In this document: positions 25,776-37,786 of the stretch, one piece after another | How positions within the stretch are numbered: the first letter of the stretch is position 1 | How the letters are laid out: every line of letters starts with the position of its first letter | NCBI GenBank assembly: GCA_903813345.2 | Contig: CAIIXF020000012.1 | Location: 21,216,184-21,280,183 of the forward strand | Reading direction: 5' to 3' | Length of the DNA: 64,000 nt | From: Owenia fusiformis | Taxonomy: Eukaryota > Annelida > Polychaeta > Sabellida > Oweniidae | Program-made: the position numbers and the translations under genes | Notes under the pieces: generated by a model | Databases searched by the model: none | Seen by the model: only the letters and a program-made list of their open reading frames with translations | What the model was told of the DNA's origin: nothing

Positions 25776-26746
25776 CAGGGCGTCCACAAAAAAAGTATAC
25801 CCAACTTCAAAGCCAGGATACAAGAATTCTGAGCAATCTTTTAAAAATACGAAGGTAGCAGTAAAAGGGCTAGTTTGTCCTCCATCCAATGGAACATAGA
25901 TTATTGTGTAACTGCCATGGATTACTGAGCAATCATGACTTTTATGAAAGGTGTGAAAATTAGTACTGTGCCAAGTTAGCATTCAAGTAGGAATGACACA
26001 GTGAATGTTTTTTTGTGTTTAAAACATTATTAATGTTCAAATTCAAATTTGTTTCATGTTCTTCATACTTTTGCATAAATTTTAGTTGGTACCTCCCTCT
26101 CGAGAAATTGGATCTGAAGAGCCTCTTAATCAGCAATGAAACTTCTACTTGATAATATGCAGCTTTGAAGTCAATTGTATCCCCGTGTAAAGTCAATATC
26201 CCTTGCTGAAATCCTCATTTTCTCAGAAGATCTCAAGTTTATTGAGTTTAAACAAGTAGATCCATGTGGGTCAGTATTGCTAGATTCCATTTCAATAGTA
26301 AGAATAGGGGTTCTATACAAAGTACATGGGACTTACTTTTTAGAAATTTTTGTTGGCTCTATTGCTCAGGTGTCGGTTGAACCATTTTTGCAGGCCAATT
26401 TCCAGTAGGTTAAGCTTTTTGCCAAACCTTTTTTCTTAAGAGAGTTACTCAAGTCCAGTTCAGTATGGAAGGCCTGTCCTCTAACTTAATGTAACAGAAA
26501 AAGAATACTAAGCCAATTACACATCAATTGCCACACAGGGAGGTAACTTGGCATGGTGCTAATTTTACCACTTCTCACAATGGTCAAGATTGCTCGGTCA
26601 TACATGACAGTTACTTAATGATCTTGGTACCATTTGATGGAAAATAAGTTAGGCTTTTTACTACTACCTTTGTATTTTATAGAAACTGCCTAGGATTCTA
26701 GCAATTTGGATTTGAAGTTGGGTATACTTTTTTAGTGGACGCCCTG
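25776..26746. mobile_element. Mariner-type MITE (CAGGGCGTCC ends, TA duplication), copy in A1
   Basis: The left end TA|CAGGGCGTCC lies at 25774-25785 and the right end GGACGCCCTG|TA finishes at 26748. Long diverged inverted arms of ~200 bp share GTATACCCAACTTC at the left and GAAGTTGGGTATAC at the right. Length is 971 bp. The empty site is preserved at 23862, where GATTCCATATATATGAGC equals the flanks joined at one TA. CAGGG termini with TA duplication are typical of Tc1/mariner elements. No transposase remains: the 77-codon frame at 26175-26408 has no recognisable motif. Confidence 0.85.
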
Positions 26747-27304
26747 TATATGAGCAAGTGTGTAACAGACCTTTATTATAGAAAAGATCAAAATGTAAAA
26801 TATCTTTGAGAAAAGTATCACGGCCCGTTGGTGCAATGGTATGTTGATCGCTTAAAGTCCTCAATGTCATGGGTTCGATTCCTACTGTCCCCTATCTATA
26901 TTTTTGTGACATTTATTATGATATTTTAAACTTCAAAAGGCAAGAAATTTCTGTGTCTTGTATGTCTGTTCAAGTTTAGCTTTGTGGCATCTTACTCGCT
27001 CACAGTGGTAATGTCATGAGTTCAATTCATGGGAGGTCCTTAAGCATAGTATAACTTTTTGATTTTTGTAAAGGACTATAAGAAAATGTAAAAATCGAAT
27101 ACACTCTTTAACAATAAGGGCTTGGTCAAGATGGCCTAGTGGCCTTAGGCACTTGCTAGCGTCCCGTCATGCTGGGTTCGAAAATGTTCAGGGAGTATAA
27201 AAAGACACACTTGTATTTTATGCTTTTATTCTCATGATTAATGAGTTTCATTGTGATATCACTTTCATTTTGATATAAGTTGCTAAAATATTTTACTTTA
27301 CTGT

Positions 27305-28884
27305 CGAATTCCGCCAATTTTCGTTGGTGGTTGTGAAATAGGTATGGTGTAACGAGCAAGATAATTCATTATTTCAAGCCATTTATTAGATATTTCAAGT
27401 ATTTTCGGCCTAGGGAAAATCCAAATGTAAGATAAGTCTTGGTGCCATGTATCATTGGCCGGTTGGCTCACTGGTATGTTGATGGCTAGAATTGCTCGAA
27501 TATTTGCATTTCATAGTCCTTAATGTTCAACCTGGGGCCAAAATTCGTTGGAAATCAGGCGTTTATTTTGCCCAAAACGCAAATTATATGCATATAAGAA
27601 AGACAAAATGTAAAATCAATACATTTCAACGGTTTCTGCACTCATACACTGAGATTTTAACTTTTTCCGCTTTCAACTTTCGTAAATTTACCATATTTTG
27701 ACGTTTTTATTGTCTTCCTTGAAAAAGTATATTGATTCCTTATATACGAGCAAGTGTGTAATAGACCTTTATACAGGAAAAATATCAAAATGTAAAATAT
27801 CTTTGAGAAATGTATCACGGCCCGTTGGTGCAATGGTATGTTGATCGCTTAAAGCCCTCAATGTCATGGGTTCGATTCTTACTGTCCCCTATCTTTAATT
27901 ATTTTTTGTGACATTTATTATGATATTATAAACTTCAAAATGCAAGAAATTTCTGTGTCTCATATGTCTGTTCAAGTTTAGCTTTGTGGCATCGTACTCG
28001 CTAACAATGGTAATGTTATGAGTTCAATTCATGGGAGGTTCTTTAGCATAGTATAACTTTTTGATTTTTGTACAGGACTATTAGGAAATGTAAAAATCGA
28101 ATACATTCTTTAACAATAAGGGCTTGGTCAAGATGGCCTAGTGGCCTTAGGCACTTGCTGGGGTCCCGTGATGCTATGGGTTCGAAACTCTTCAGGGAGT
28201 ATTAAAAGACACACTTTTATTCCATGATGGTGAAATTCCCTGCAATCTGATTGGTCCACGTGACTTAAATATATTCTGTATTTACACGCACTTTCCAGTG
28301 TCAATGACGTCAGCGTTGGGATACGGTCCAGTATCCCAACGCCCCAGATTTCCATCCAGGATATGACTGGTACTGAAAAAATCAATGGCGATTACTTTAC
28401 ACCAACGCATGCTTATCTTTGGATTTTGCTATAAATATCTGATTCAAATATCAAAAACGTATACTGTGATCACCACAATCAATAATTTTAAGATAAAACA
28501 CGCAAACAAAAAGCAAACAACAAGGCCATAAAGATTTTGAAGGAATATCGATTAAAAATCTCTGAGGTGAGAAGGTTAATCTGTTCCTCCGGCCCCGAGC
28601 CAACGGATTTGATTTAGGCGAGTTTCATATGGGTAATCATGGAATAAAATCGTTATTCAATGATTTCTTGTGAAATACAGAAAATATTCTTCCCTTGAAC
28701 GTCTGTATTTCACTCTGCCAGCGCATCGTGAAATACGACCTTCTCGGGAAGAATATTTTCTGTATTTCACTCGAATCATTGAATAACTTATAGTATTTTA
28801 TTCTTTAATTCTCATGATTAATGAGTTTCATTGTGATATCACTTTCATTTTGATATAAGTTGCTAAAATATTTTACTTTACTGT
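27305..28884. repeat. Macrosatellite unit B1 (1580 bp)
   Basis: Basic repeat with modules 4, 1, 2 and 3 and a 570-bp insert after module 3. It lacks both A-form MITEs. Diagnostic B variants include CGGCCTAGGG and GGCCGGTTGG in module 4. Confidence 0.9.
28217..28786. mobile_element. 570-bp insert defining form B, with promoter-like motifs and hairpins (copy in B1)
   Basis: Basic repeats read ACACACTTGTATTTTATGC here; in B units the insert begins TTATTCCATGATGG and ends CATTGAATAA. The ends are weakly inverted (TTATTCMATGAT), and a possible 3-bp duplication CTT flanks them at 28214-28216 and 28787-28789. The left part contains ATTGG (inverted CCAAT, 28250-28254), CACGTG (28257-28262) and TGACGTCA (28305-28312). 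These are followed by a perfect 11-bp stem, CGTTGGGATAC with GTATCCCAACG, at 28314-28341. The right part holds a long imperfect hairpin (28653-28694 with 28746-28786). No coding similarity was seen. Probably a non-autonomous DNA element; class unknown. Confidence 0.65.
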
Positions 28885-29222
28885 CGAATTCCGCCAATTT
28901 TCGTTGGTGGTTGTGAAATAGATATGGTGTAACGAGCAAGATAATTCATTATTTCAAGCCATTTATTAGATATTACGACAATTTTATCAAAATCAAGTAT
29001 TTTCGGCCTATAAAAATCCAAATGTAAGATATCTTGGTGCCACGCATCATTGGCCTGTTGGCTCACTGGTATGTTGATGGCTTGAATTGCTCGAATATTT
29101 GCATATCATAGTCCTTAATGTTCAACCTGGGGACAAAATTCGTTGGAAATCAGGCGTTTATTTTGCCCAAAACGCAAATTATATGTATATAAGAAAGACA
29201 AAATGTAAAATCAGTACATTTT

Positions 29223-30129
29223 ACGTGTCGCAAAAAGGTCGCTCACGCATTGTTACACATTTTCGCTTTTTAACACCACAGAATGTGACGTTTTTTGAGA
29301 AAAATGTGCACATATGGAAATCCTTTCGTCCTCCACATTTGCCTCTATATCTCAAAATATTTAAGGCGAATAACTCTGATATCGTATGTATTAAAAATGG
29401 GATAGGAGCATCATAAAACACGAATCAATTGATATTTTAGTTGAAATACTGTAAATATACGTGTTGCTGTGCTTGAAAATAGGCGAATGGCGTAAATTAG
29501 CCCTATTTTAATGAATTTTGAAAACCTTTCGTCCTCCACTTTTCCACATACAACAGAAAACACATACTTCTGCGAACAAAATCAACTATTCATTAATAAA
29601 CTAGAGTTTAAGAGCAAAATAATCATGTATGATTTATTAAAAATTGATCTTGTTGTTTTTTTGTTCTTATTTTTTGTTTAATGTACACCTGAAAAGTTGA
29701 GGGTAACAAAAAATGAGCAAAAAAGGTCGCTGTCAACAGATTCTATTTTTCAAACTCTATGACGTCACAATAGGGGACGCTTACTAAAATTCAACCTTTG
29801 AAATAAAACTTCCATCTACCTTTATCAAGACGAAAAATAAGTATAATAGTCATATATTGTTTGAGTAATGAGCGTTTAAAGACGAAAAATAATTCAAAAT
29901 GTAACGTGTCAACAGGGGATATTTGCCAGATGTTTTGGTAAAAAACTCTTATTTTAAAAAAGAACGCGCAGGAATCGTGAACGGAGTGTAATTGATCTAA
30001 AAACTTCATCGAAACAGCTTTAAAATGATATATAACTTTAATTAGAATATTATCGTATAATCCGGGGAATCAAAGTTACATTCACGCGATACCCTCAAAA
30101 AACAAATGCGAGACCTTTTTGCGACACGT
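29223..30129. mobile_element. ACGTGTCGC MITE, copy in A2
   Basis: Same 18-bp TIRs and length as the copy at 24772-25678, shifted by 4451 bp. Amplified with the array rather than independently inserted. Confidence 0.75.
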
Positions 30130-30226
30130 CACTGACATTTGAACTTTTTTCTCTTTCACCTTTCGTAAATTTACCATATTTTGACGTTTTTATTGTCTTC
30201 TTGAAAAAGTATATTGATTCCATATA

Positions 30227-31197
30227 CAGGGCGTCCACAAAAAAAGTATACCCAACTTCAAAGCCAGGATACAAGAATTCTGAGCAATCTTTTAAAAATA
30301 CGAAGGTAGCAGTAAAAGGGCTAGTTTGTCCTCCATCCAATGGAACATAGATTATTGTGTAACTGCCATGGATTACTGAGCAATCATGACTTTTATGAAA
30401 GGTGTGAAAATTAGTACTGTGCCAAGTTAGCATTCAAGTAGGAATGACACAGTGAATGTTTTTTTGTGTTTAAAACATTATTAATGTTCAAATTCAAATT
30501 TGTTTCATGTTCTTCATACTTTTGCATAAATTTTAGTTGGTACCTCCCTCTCGAGAAATTGGATCTGAAGAGCCTCTTAATCAGCAATGAAACTTCTACT
30601 TGATAATATGCAGCTTTGAAGTCAATTGTATCCCCGTGTAAAGTCAATATCCCTTGCTGAAATCCTCATTTTCTCAGAAGATCTCAAGTTTATTGAGTTT
30701 AAACAAGTAGATCCATGTGGGTCAGTATTGCTAGATTCCATTTCAATAGTAAGAATAGGGGTTCTATACAAAGTACATGGGACTTACTTTTTAGAAATTT
30801 TTGTTGGCTCTATTGCTCAGGTGTCGGTTGAACCATTTTTGCAGGCCAATTTCCAGTAGGTTAAGCTTTTTGCCAAACCTTTTTTCTTAAGAGAGTTACT
30901 CAAGTCCAGTTCAGTATGGAAGGCCTGTCCTCTAACTTAATGTAACAGAAAAAGAATACTAAGCCAATTACACATCAATTGCCACACAGGGAGGTAACTT
31001 GGCATGGTGCTAATTTTACCACTTCTCACAATGGTCAAGATTGCTCGGTCATACATGACAGTTACTTAATGATCTTGGTACCATTTGATGGAAAATAAGT
31101 TAGGCTTTTTACTACTACCTTTGTATTTTATAGAAACTGCCTAGGATTCTAGCAATTTGGATTTGAAGTTGGGTATACTTTTTTAGTGGACGCCCTG
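30227..31197. mobile_element. Mariner-type MITE, copy in A2
   Basis: Identical position in the unit and intact CAGGGCGTCC ends with flanking TA, shifted 4451 bp from the A1 copy. Confidence 0.85.
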
Positions 31198-31755
31198 TAT
31201 ATGAGCAAGTGTGTAACAGACCTTTATTATAGAAAAGATCAAAATGTAAAATATCTTTGAGAAAAGTATCACGGCCCGTTGGTGCAATGGTATGTTGATC
31301 GCTTAAAGTCCTCAATGTCATGGGTTCGATTCCTACTGTCCCCTATCTATATTTTTGTGACATTTATTATGATATTTTAAACTTCAAAAGGCAAGAAATT
31401 TCTGTGTCTTGTATGTCTGTTCAAGTTTAGCTTTGTGGCATCTTACTCGCTCACAGTGGTAATGTCATGAGTTCAATTCATGGGAGGTCCTTAAGCATAG
31501 TATAACTTTTTGATTTTTGTAAAGGACTATAAGAAAATGTAAAAATCGAATACACTCTTTAACAATAAGGGCTTGGTCAAGATGGCCTAGTGGCCTTAGG
31601 CACTTGCTAGCGTCCCGTCATGCTGGGTTCGAAAATGTTCAGGGAGTATAAAAAGACACACTTGTATTTTATGCTTTTATTCTCATGATTAATGAGTTTC
31701 ATTGTGATATCACTTTCATTTTGATATAAGTTGCTAAAATATTTTACTTTACTGT

Positions 31756-33335
31756 CGAATTCCGCCAATTTTCGTTGGTGGTTGTGAAATAGGTATGGTG
31801 TAACGAGCAAGATAATTCATTATTTCAAGCCATTTATTAGATATTTCAAGTATTTTCGGCCTAGGGAAAATCCAAATGTAAGATAAGTCTTGGTGCCATG
31901 TATCATTGGCCGGTTGGCTCACTGGTATGTTGATGGCTAGAATTGCTCGAATATTTGCATTTCATAGTCCTTAATGTTCAACCTGGGGCCAAAATTCGTT
32001 GGAAATCAGGCGTTTATTTTGCCCAAAACGCAAATTATATGCATATAAGAAAGACAAAATGTAAAATCAATACATTTCAACGGTTTCTGCACTCATACAC
32101 TGAAATTTTAACTTTTTCCGCTTTCAACTTTCGTAAATTTACCATATTTTGACGTTTTTATTGTCTTCCTTGAAAAAGTATATTGATTCCTTATATACGA
32201 GCAAGTGTGTAATAGACCTTTATACAGGAACAATATCAAAATGTAAAATATCTTTGAGAAATGTATCACGGCCCGTTGGTGCAATGGTATGTTGATCGCT
32301 TAAAGCCCTCAATGTCATGGGTTCGATTCTTACTGTCCCCTATCTTTAATTATTTTTTGTGACATTTATTATGATATTATAAACTTCAAAATGCAAGAAA
32401 TTTCTGTGTCTCATATGTCTGTTCAAGTTTAGCTTTGTGGCATCGTACTCGCTAACAATGGTAATGTTATGAGTTCAATTCATGGGAGGTTCTTTAGCAT
32501 AGTATAACTTTTTGATTTTTGTACAGGACTATTAGGAAATGTAAAAATCGAATACATTCTTTAACAATAAGGGCTTGGTCAAGATGGCCTAGTGGCCTTA
32601 GGCACTTGCTGGGGTCCCGTGATGCTATGGGTTCGAAACTGTTCAGGGAGTATTAAAAGACACACTTTTATTCCATGATGGTGAAATTCCCTGCAATCTG
32701 ATTGGTCCACGTGACTTAAATATATTCTGTATTTACACGCACTTTCCAGTGTCAATGACGTCAGCGTTGGGATACGGTCCAGTATCCCAACGCCCCAGAT
32801 TTCCATCCAGGATATGACTGGTACTGAAAAAATCAATGGCGATTACTTTACACCAACGCATGCTTATCTTTGGATTTTGCTATAAATATCTGATTCAAAT
32901 ATCAAAAACGTATACTGTGATCACCACAATCAATAATTTTAAGATAAAACACGCAAACAAAAAGCAAACAACAAGGCCATAAAGATTTTGAAGGAATATC
33001 GATTAAAAATCTCTGAGGTGAGAAGGTTAATCTGTTCCTCCGGCCCCGAGCCAACGGATTTGATTTAGGCGAGTTTCATATGGGTAATCATGGAATAAAA
33101 TCGTTATTCAATGATTTCTTGTGAAATACAGAAAATATTCTTCCCTTGAACGTCTGTATTTCACTCTGCCAGCGCATCGTGAAATACGACCTTCTCGGGA
33201 AGAATATTTTCTGTATTTCACTCGAATCATTGAATAACTTATAGTATTTTATTCTTTAATTCTCATGATTAATGAGTTTCATTGTGATATCACTTTCATT
33301 TTGATATAAGTTGCTAAAATATTTTACTTTACTGT
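31756..33335. repeat. Macrosatellite unit B2 (1580 bp)
   Basis: Near-identical to B1 with isolated substitutions, for example CTGTTCAGGG in place of CTCTTCAGGG after module 3, and GAACAATATC in place of GAAAAATATC near 32228. Confidence 0.9.
32668..33237. mobile_element. 570-bp B insert, copy in B2
   Basis: Same ends, motif cluster and hairpins as at 28217-28786, offset 4451 bp. Confidence 0.65.
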
Positions 33336-33673
33336 CGAATTCCGCCAATTTTCGTTGGTGGTTGTGAAATAGATATGGTGTAACGAGCAAGATAATTCAT
33401 TATTTCAAGCCATTTATTAGATATTACGACAATTTTATCAAAATCAAGTATTTTCGGCCTATAAAAATCCAAATGTAAGATATCTTGGTGCCACGCATCA
33501 TTGGCCTGTTGGCTCACTGGTATGTTGATGGCTTGAATTGCTCGAATATTTGCATATCATAGTCCTTAATGTTCAACATGGGGACAAAATTCGTTGGAAA
33601 TCAGGCGTTTATTTTGCCCAAAACGCAAATTATATGTATATAAGAAAGACAAAATGTAAAATCAGTACATTTT

Positions 33674-34580
33674 ACGTGTCGCAAAAAGGTCGCTCACGCA
33701 TTGTTACACATTTTCGCTTTTTAACACCACAGAATGTGACGTTTTTTGAGAAAAATGTGCACATATGGAAATCCTTTCGTCCTCCACATTTGCCTCTATA
33801 TCTCAAAATATTTAAGGCGAATAACTCTGATATCGTATGTATTAAAAATGGGATAGGAGCATCATAAAACACGAATCAATTGATATTTTAGTTGAAATAC
33901 TGTAAATATACGTGTTGCTGTGCTTGAAAATAGGCGAATGGCGTAAATTAGCCCTATTTTAATGAATTTTGAAAACCTTTCGTCCTCCACTTTTCCACAT
34001 ACAACAGAAAACACATACTTCTGCGAACAAAATCAACTATTCATTAATAAACTAGAGTTTAAGAGCAAAATAATCATGTATGATTTATTAAAAATTGATC
34101 TTGTTGTTTTTTTGTTCTTATTTTTTGTTTAATGTACACCTGAAAAGTTGAGGGTAACAAAAAATGAGCAAAAAAGGTCGCTGTCAACAGATTCTATTTT
34201 TCAAACTCTATGACGTCACAATAGGGGACGCTTACTAAAATTCAACCTTTGAAATAAAACTTCCATCTACCTTTATCAAGACGAAAAATAAGTATAATAG
34301 TCATATATTGTTTGAGTAATGAGCGTTTAAAGACGAAAAATAATTCAAAATGTAACGTGTCAACAGGGGATATTTGCCAGATGTTTTGGTAAAAAACTCT
34401 TATTTTAAAAAAGAACGCGCAGGAATCGTGAACGGAGTGTAATTGATCTAAAAACTTCATCGAAACAGCTTTAAAATGATATATAACTTTAATTAGAATA
34501 TTATCGTATAATCCGGGGAATCAAAGTTACATTCACGCGATACCCTCAAAAAACAAATGCGAGACCTTTTTGCGACACGT
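33674..34580. mobile_element. ACGTGTCGC MITE, copy in A3
   Basis: Same 18-bp TIRs, offset 8902 bp from the A1 copy. Confidence 0.75.
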
Positions 34581-34677
34581 CACTGACATTTGAACTTTTT
34601 TCTCTTTCACCTTTCGTAAATTTACCATATTTTGACGTTTTTATTGTCTTCTTGAAAAAGTATATTGATTCCATATA

Positions 34678-35648
34678 CAGGGCGTCCACAAAAAAAGTAT
34701 ACCCAACTTCAAAGCCAGGATACAAGAATTCTGAGCAATCTTTTAAAAATACGAAGGTAGCAGTAAAAGGGCTAGTTTGTCCTTCATCCAATGGAACATA
34801 GATTATTGTGTAACTGCCATGGATTACTGAGCAATCATGACTTTTATGAAAGGTGTGAAAATTAGTACTGTGCCAAGTTAGCATTCAAGTAGGAATGACA
34901 CAGTGAATGTTTTTTTGTGTTTAAAACATTATTAATGTTCAAATTCAAATTTGTTTCATGTTCTTCATACTTTTGCATAAATTTTAGTTGGTACCTCCCT
35001 CTCGAGAAATTGGATCTGAAGAGCCTCTTAATCAGCAATGAAACTTCTACTTGATAATATGCAGCTTTGAAGTCAATTGTATCCCCGTGTAAAGTCAATA
35101 TCCCTTGCTGAAATCCTCATTTTCTCAGAAGATCTCAAGTTTATTGAGTTTAAACAAGTAGATCCATGTGGGTCAGTATTGCTAGATTCCATTTCAATAG
35201 TAAGAATAGGGGTTCTATACAAAGTACATGGGACTTACTTTTTAGAAATTTTTGTTGGCTCTATTGCTCAGGTGTCGGTTGAACCATTTTTGCAGGCCAA
35301 TTTCCAGTAGGTTAAGCTTTTTGCCAAACCTTTTTTCTTAAGAGAGTTACTCAAGTCCAGTTCAGTATGGAAGGCCTGTCCTCTAACTTAATGTAACAGA
35401 AAAAGAATACTAAGCCAATTACACATCAATTGCCACACAGGGAGGTAACTTGGCATGGTGCTAATTTTACCACTTCTCACAATGGTCAAGATTGCTCGGT
35501 CATACATGACAGTTACTTAATGATCTTGGTACCATTTGATGGAAAATAAGTTAGGCTTTTTACTACTACCTTTGTATTTTATAGAAACTGCCTAGGATTC
35601 TAGCAATTTGGATTTGAAGTTGGGTATACTTTTTTAGTGGACGCCCTG
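34678..35648. mobile_element. Mariner-type MITE, copy in A3
   Basis: Same CAGGG ends and TA flanks, offset 8902 bp from the A1 copy. Confidence 0.85.
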
Positions 35649-36206
35649 TATATGAGCAAGTGTGTAACAGACCTTTATTATAGAAAAGATCAAAATGTAA
35701 AATATCTTTGAGAAAAGTATCACGGCCCGTTGGTGCAATGGTATGTTGATCGCTTAAAGTCCTCAATGTCATGGGTTCGATTCCTACTGTCCCCTATCTA
35801 TATTTTTGTGACATTTATTATGATATTTTAAACTTCAAAAGGCAAGAAATTTCTGTGTCTTGTATGTCTGTTCAAGTTTAGCTTTGTGGCATCTTACTCG
35901 CTCACAGTGGTAATGTCATGAGTTCAATTCATGGGAGGTCCTTAAGCATAGTATAACTTTTTGATTTTTGTAAAGGACTATAAGAAAATGTAAAAATCGA
36001 ATACACTCTTTAACAATAAGGGCTTGGTCAAGATGGCCTAGTGGCCTTAGGCACTTGCTAGCGTCCCGTCATGCTGGGTTCGAAAATGTTCAGGGAGTAT
36101 AAAAAGACACACTTGTATTTTATGCTTTTATTCTCATGATTAATGAGTTTCATTGTGATATCACTTTCATTTTGATATAAGTTGCTAAAATATTTTACTT
36201 TACTGT

Positions 36207-37786
36207 CGAATTCCGCCAATTTTCGTTGGTGGTTGTGAAATAGGTATGGTGTAACGAGCAAGATAATTCATTATTTCAAGCCATTTATTAGATATTTCAA
36301 GTATTTTCGGCCTAGGGAAAATCCAAATGTAAGATAAGTCTTGGTGCCATGTATCATTGGCCGGTTGGCTCACTGGTATGTTGATGGCTAGAATTGCTCG
36401 AATATTTGCATTTCATAGTCCTTAATGTTCAACCCGGGGCCAAAATTCGTTGGAAATCAGGCGTTTATTTTGCCCAAAACGCAAATTATATGCATATAAG
36501 AAAGACAAAATGTAAAATCAATACATTTCAACGGTTTCTGCACTCATACACTGAGATTTTAACTTTTTCCGCTTTCAACTTTTGTAAATTTACCATATTT
36601 TGACGTTTTTATTGTCTTCCTTGAAAAAGTATATTGATTCCTTATATACGAGCAAGTGTGTAATAGACCTTTATACAGGAAAAATATCAAAATGTAAAAT
36701 ATCTTTGAGAAATGTATCACGGCCCGTTGGTGCAATGGTATGTTGATCGCTTAAAGCCCTCAATGTCATGGGTTCGATTCTTACTGTCCCCTATCTTTAA
36801 TTATTTTTTGTGACATTTATTATGATATTATAAACTTCAAAATGCAAGAAATTTCTGTGTCTCATATGTCTGTTCAAGTTTAGCTTTGTGGCATCGTACT
36901 CGCTAACAATGGTAATGTTATGAGTTCAATTCATGGGAGGTTCTTTAGCATAGTATAACTTTTTGATTTTTGTACAGGACTATTAGGAAATGTAAAAATC
37001 GAATACATTCTTTAACAATAAGGGCTTGGTCAAGATGGCCTAGTGGCCTTAGGCACTTGCTGGGGTCCCGTGATGCTATGGGTTCGAAACTCTTCAGGGA
37101 GTATTAAAAGACACACTTTTATTCCATGATGGTGAAATTCCCTGCAATCTGATTGGTCCACGTGACTTAAATATATTCTGTATTTACACGCACTTTCCAG
37201 TGTCAATGACGTCAGCGTTGGGATACGGTCCAGTATCCCAACGCCCCAGATTTCCATCCAGGATATGACTGGTACTGAAAAAATCAATGGCGATTACTTT
37301 ACACCAACGCATGCTTATCTTTGGATTTTGCTATAAATATCTGATTCAAATATCAAAAACGTATACTGTGATCACCACAATCAATAATTTTAAGATAAAA
37401 CACGCAAACAAAAAGCAAACAACAAGGCCATAAAGATTTTGAAGGAATATCGATTAAAAATCTCTGAGGTGAGAAGGTTAATCTGTTCCTCCGGCCCCGA
37501 GCCAACGGACTTGATTTAGGCGAGTTTCATATGGGTAATCATGGAATAAAATCGTTATTCAATGATTTCTTGTGAAATACAGAAAATATTCTTCCCTTGA
37601 ACGTCTGTATTTCACTCTGCCAGCGCATCGTGAAATACGACCTTCTCGGGAAGAATATTTTCTGTATTTCACTCGAATCATTGAATAACTTATAGTATTT
37701 TATTCTTTAATTCTCATGATTAATGAGTTTCATTGTGATATCACTTTCATTTTGATATAAGTTGCTAAAATATTTTACTTTACTGT
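36207..37786. repeat. Macrosatellite unit B3 (1580 bp)
   Basis: B form carrying the private changes CAACCCGGGG (near 36430) and CAACTTTTGTAAA (near 36576). It is followed immediately by another B instead of an A. Confidence 0.9.
37119..37688. mobile_element. 570-bp B insert, copy in B3
   Basis: Same ends and hairpins; differs from its siblings by single bases such as ACGGACTTG near 37505. Confidence 0.65.

Larger units (their letters stand above)
24434..27304. repeat. Macrosatellite unit A1 (2871 bp)
   Basis: First complete A form. It runs from the CGAATTCCGCC anchor through module 4, the ACGTGTCGC-ended MITE, the mariner-type MITE, and then modules 1, 2 and 3. Removing the two MITEs leaves about 1 kb, matching the basic repeat at 42235-43250. 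Confidence 0.9.
28885..31755. repeat. Macrosatellite unit A2 (2871 bp)
   Basis: Near-identical to A1 at an offset of 4451 bp; a visible difference is TAATCATG in place of TCATCATG near 29620. Confidence 0.9.
33336..36206. repeat. Macrosatellite unit A3 (2871 bp)
   Basis: Near-identical to A1 and A2; differences include TCAACATGGGG in place of TCAACCTGGGG near 33576 and TCCTTCATCC in place of TCCTCCATCC near 34781. Confidence 0.9.
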
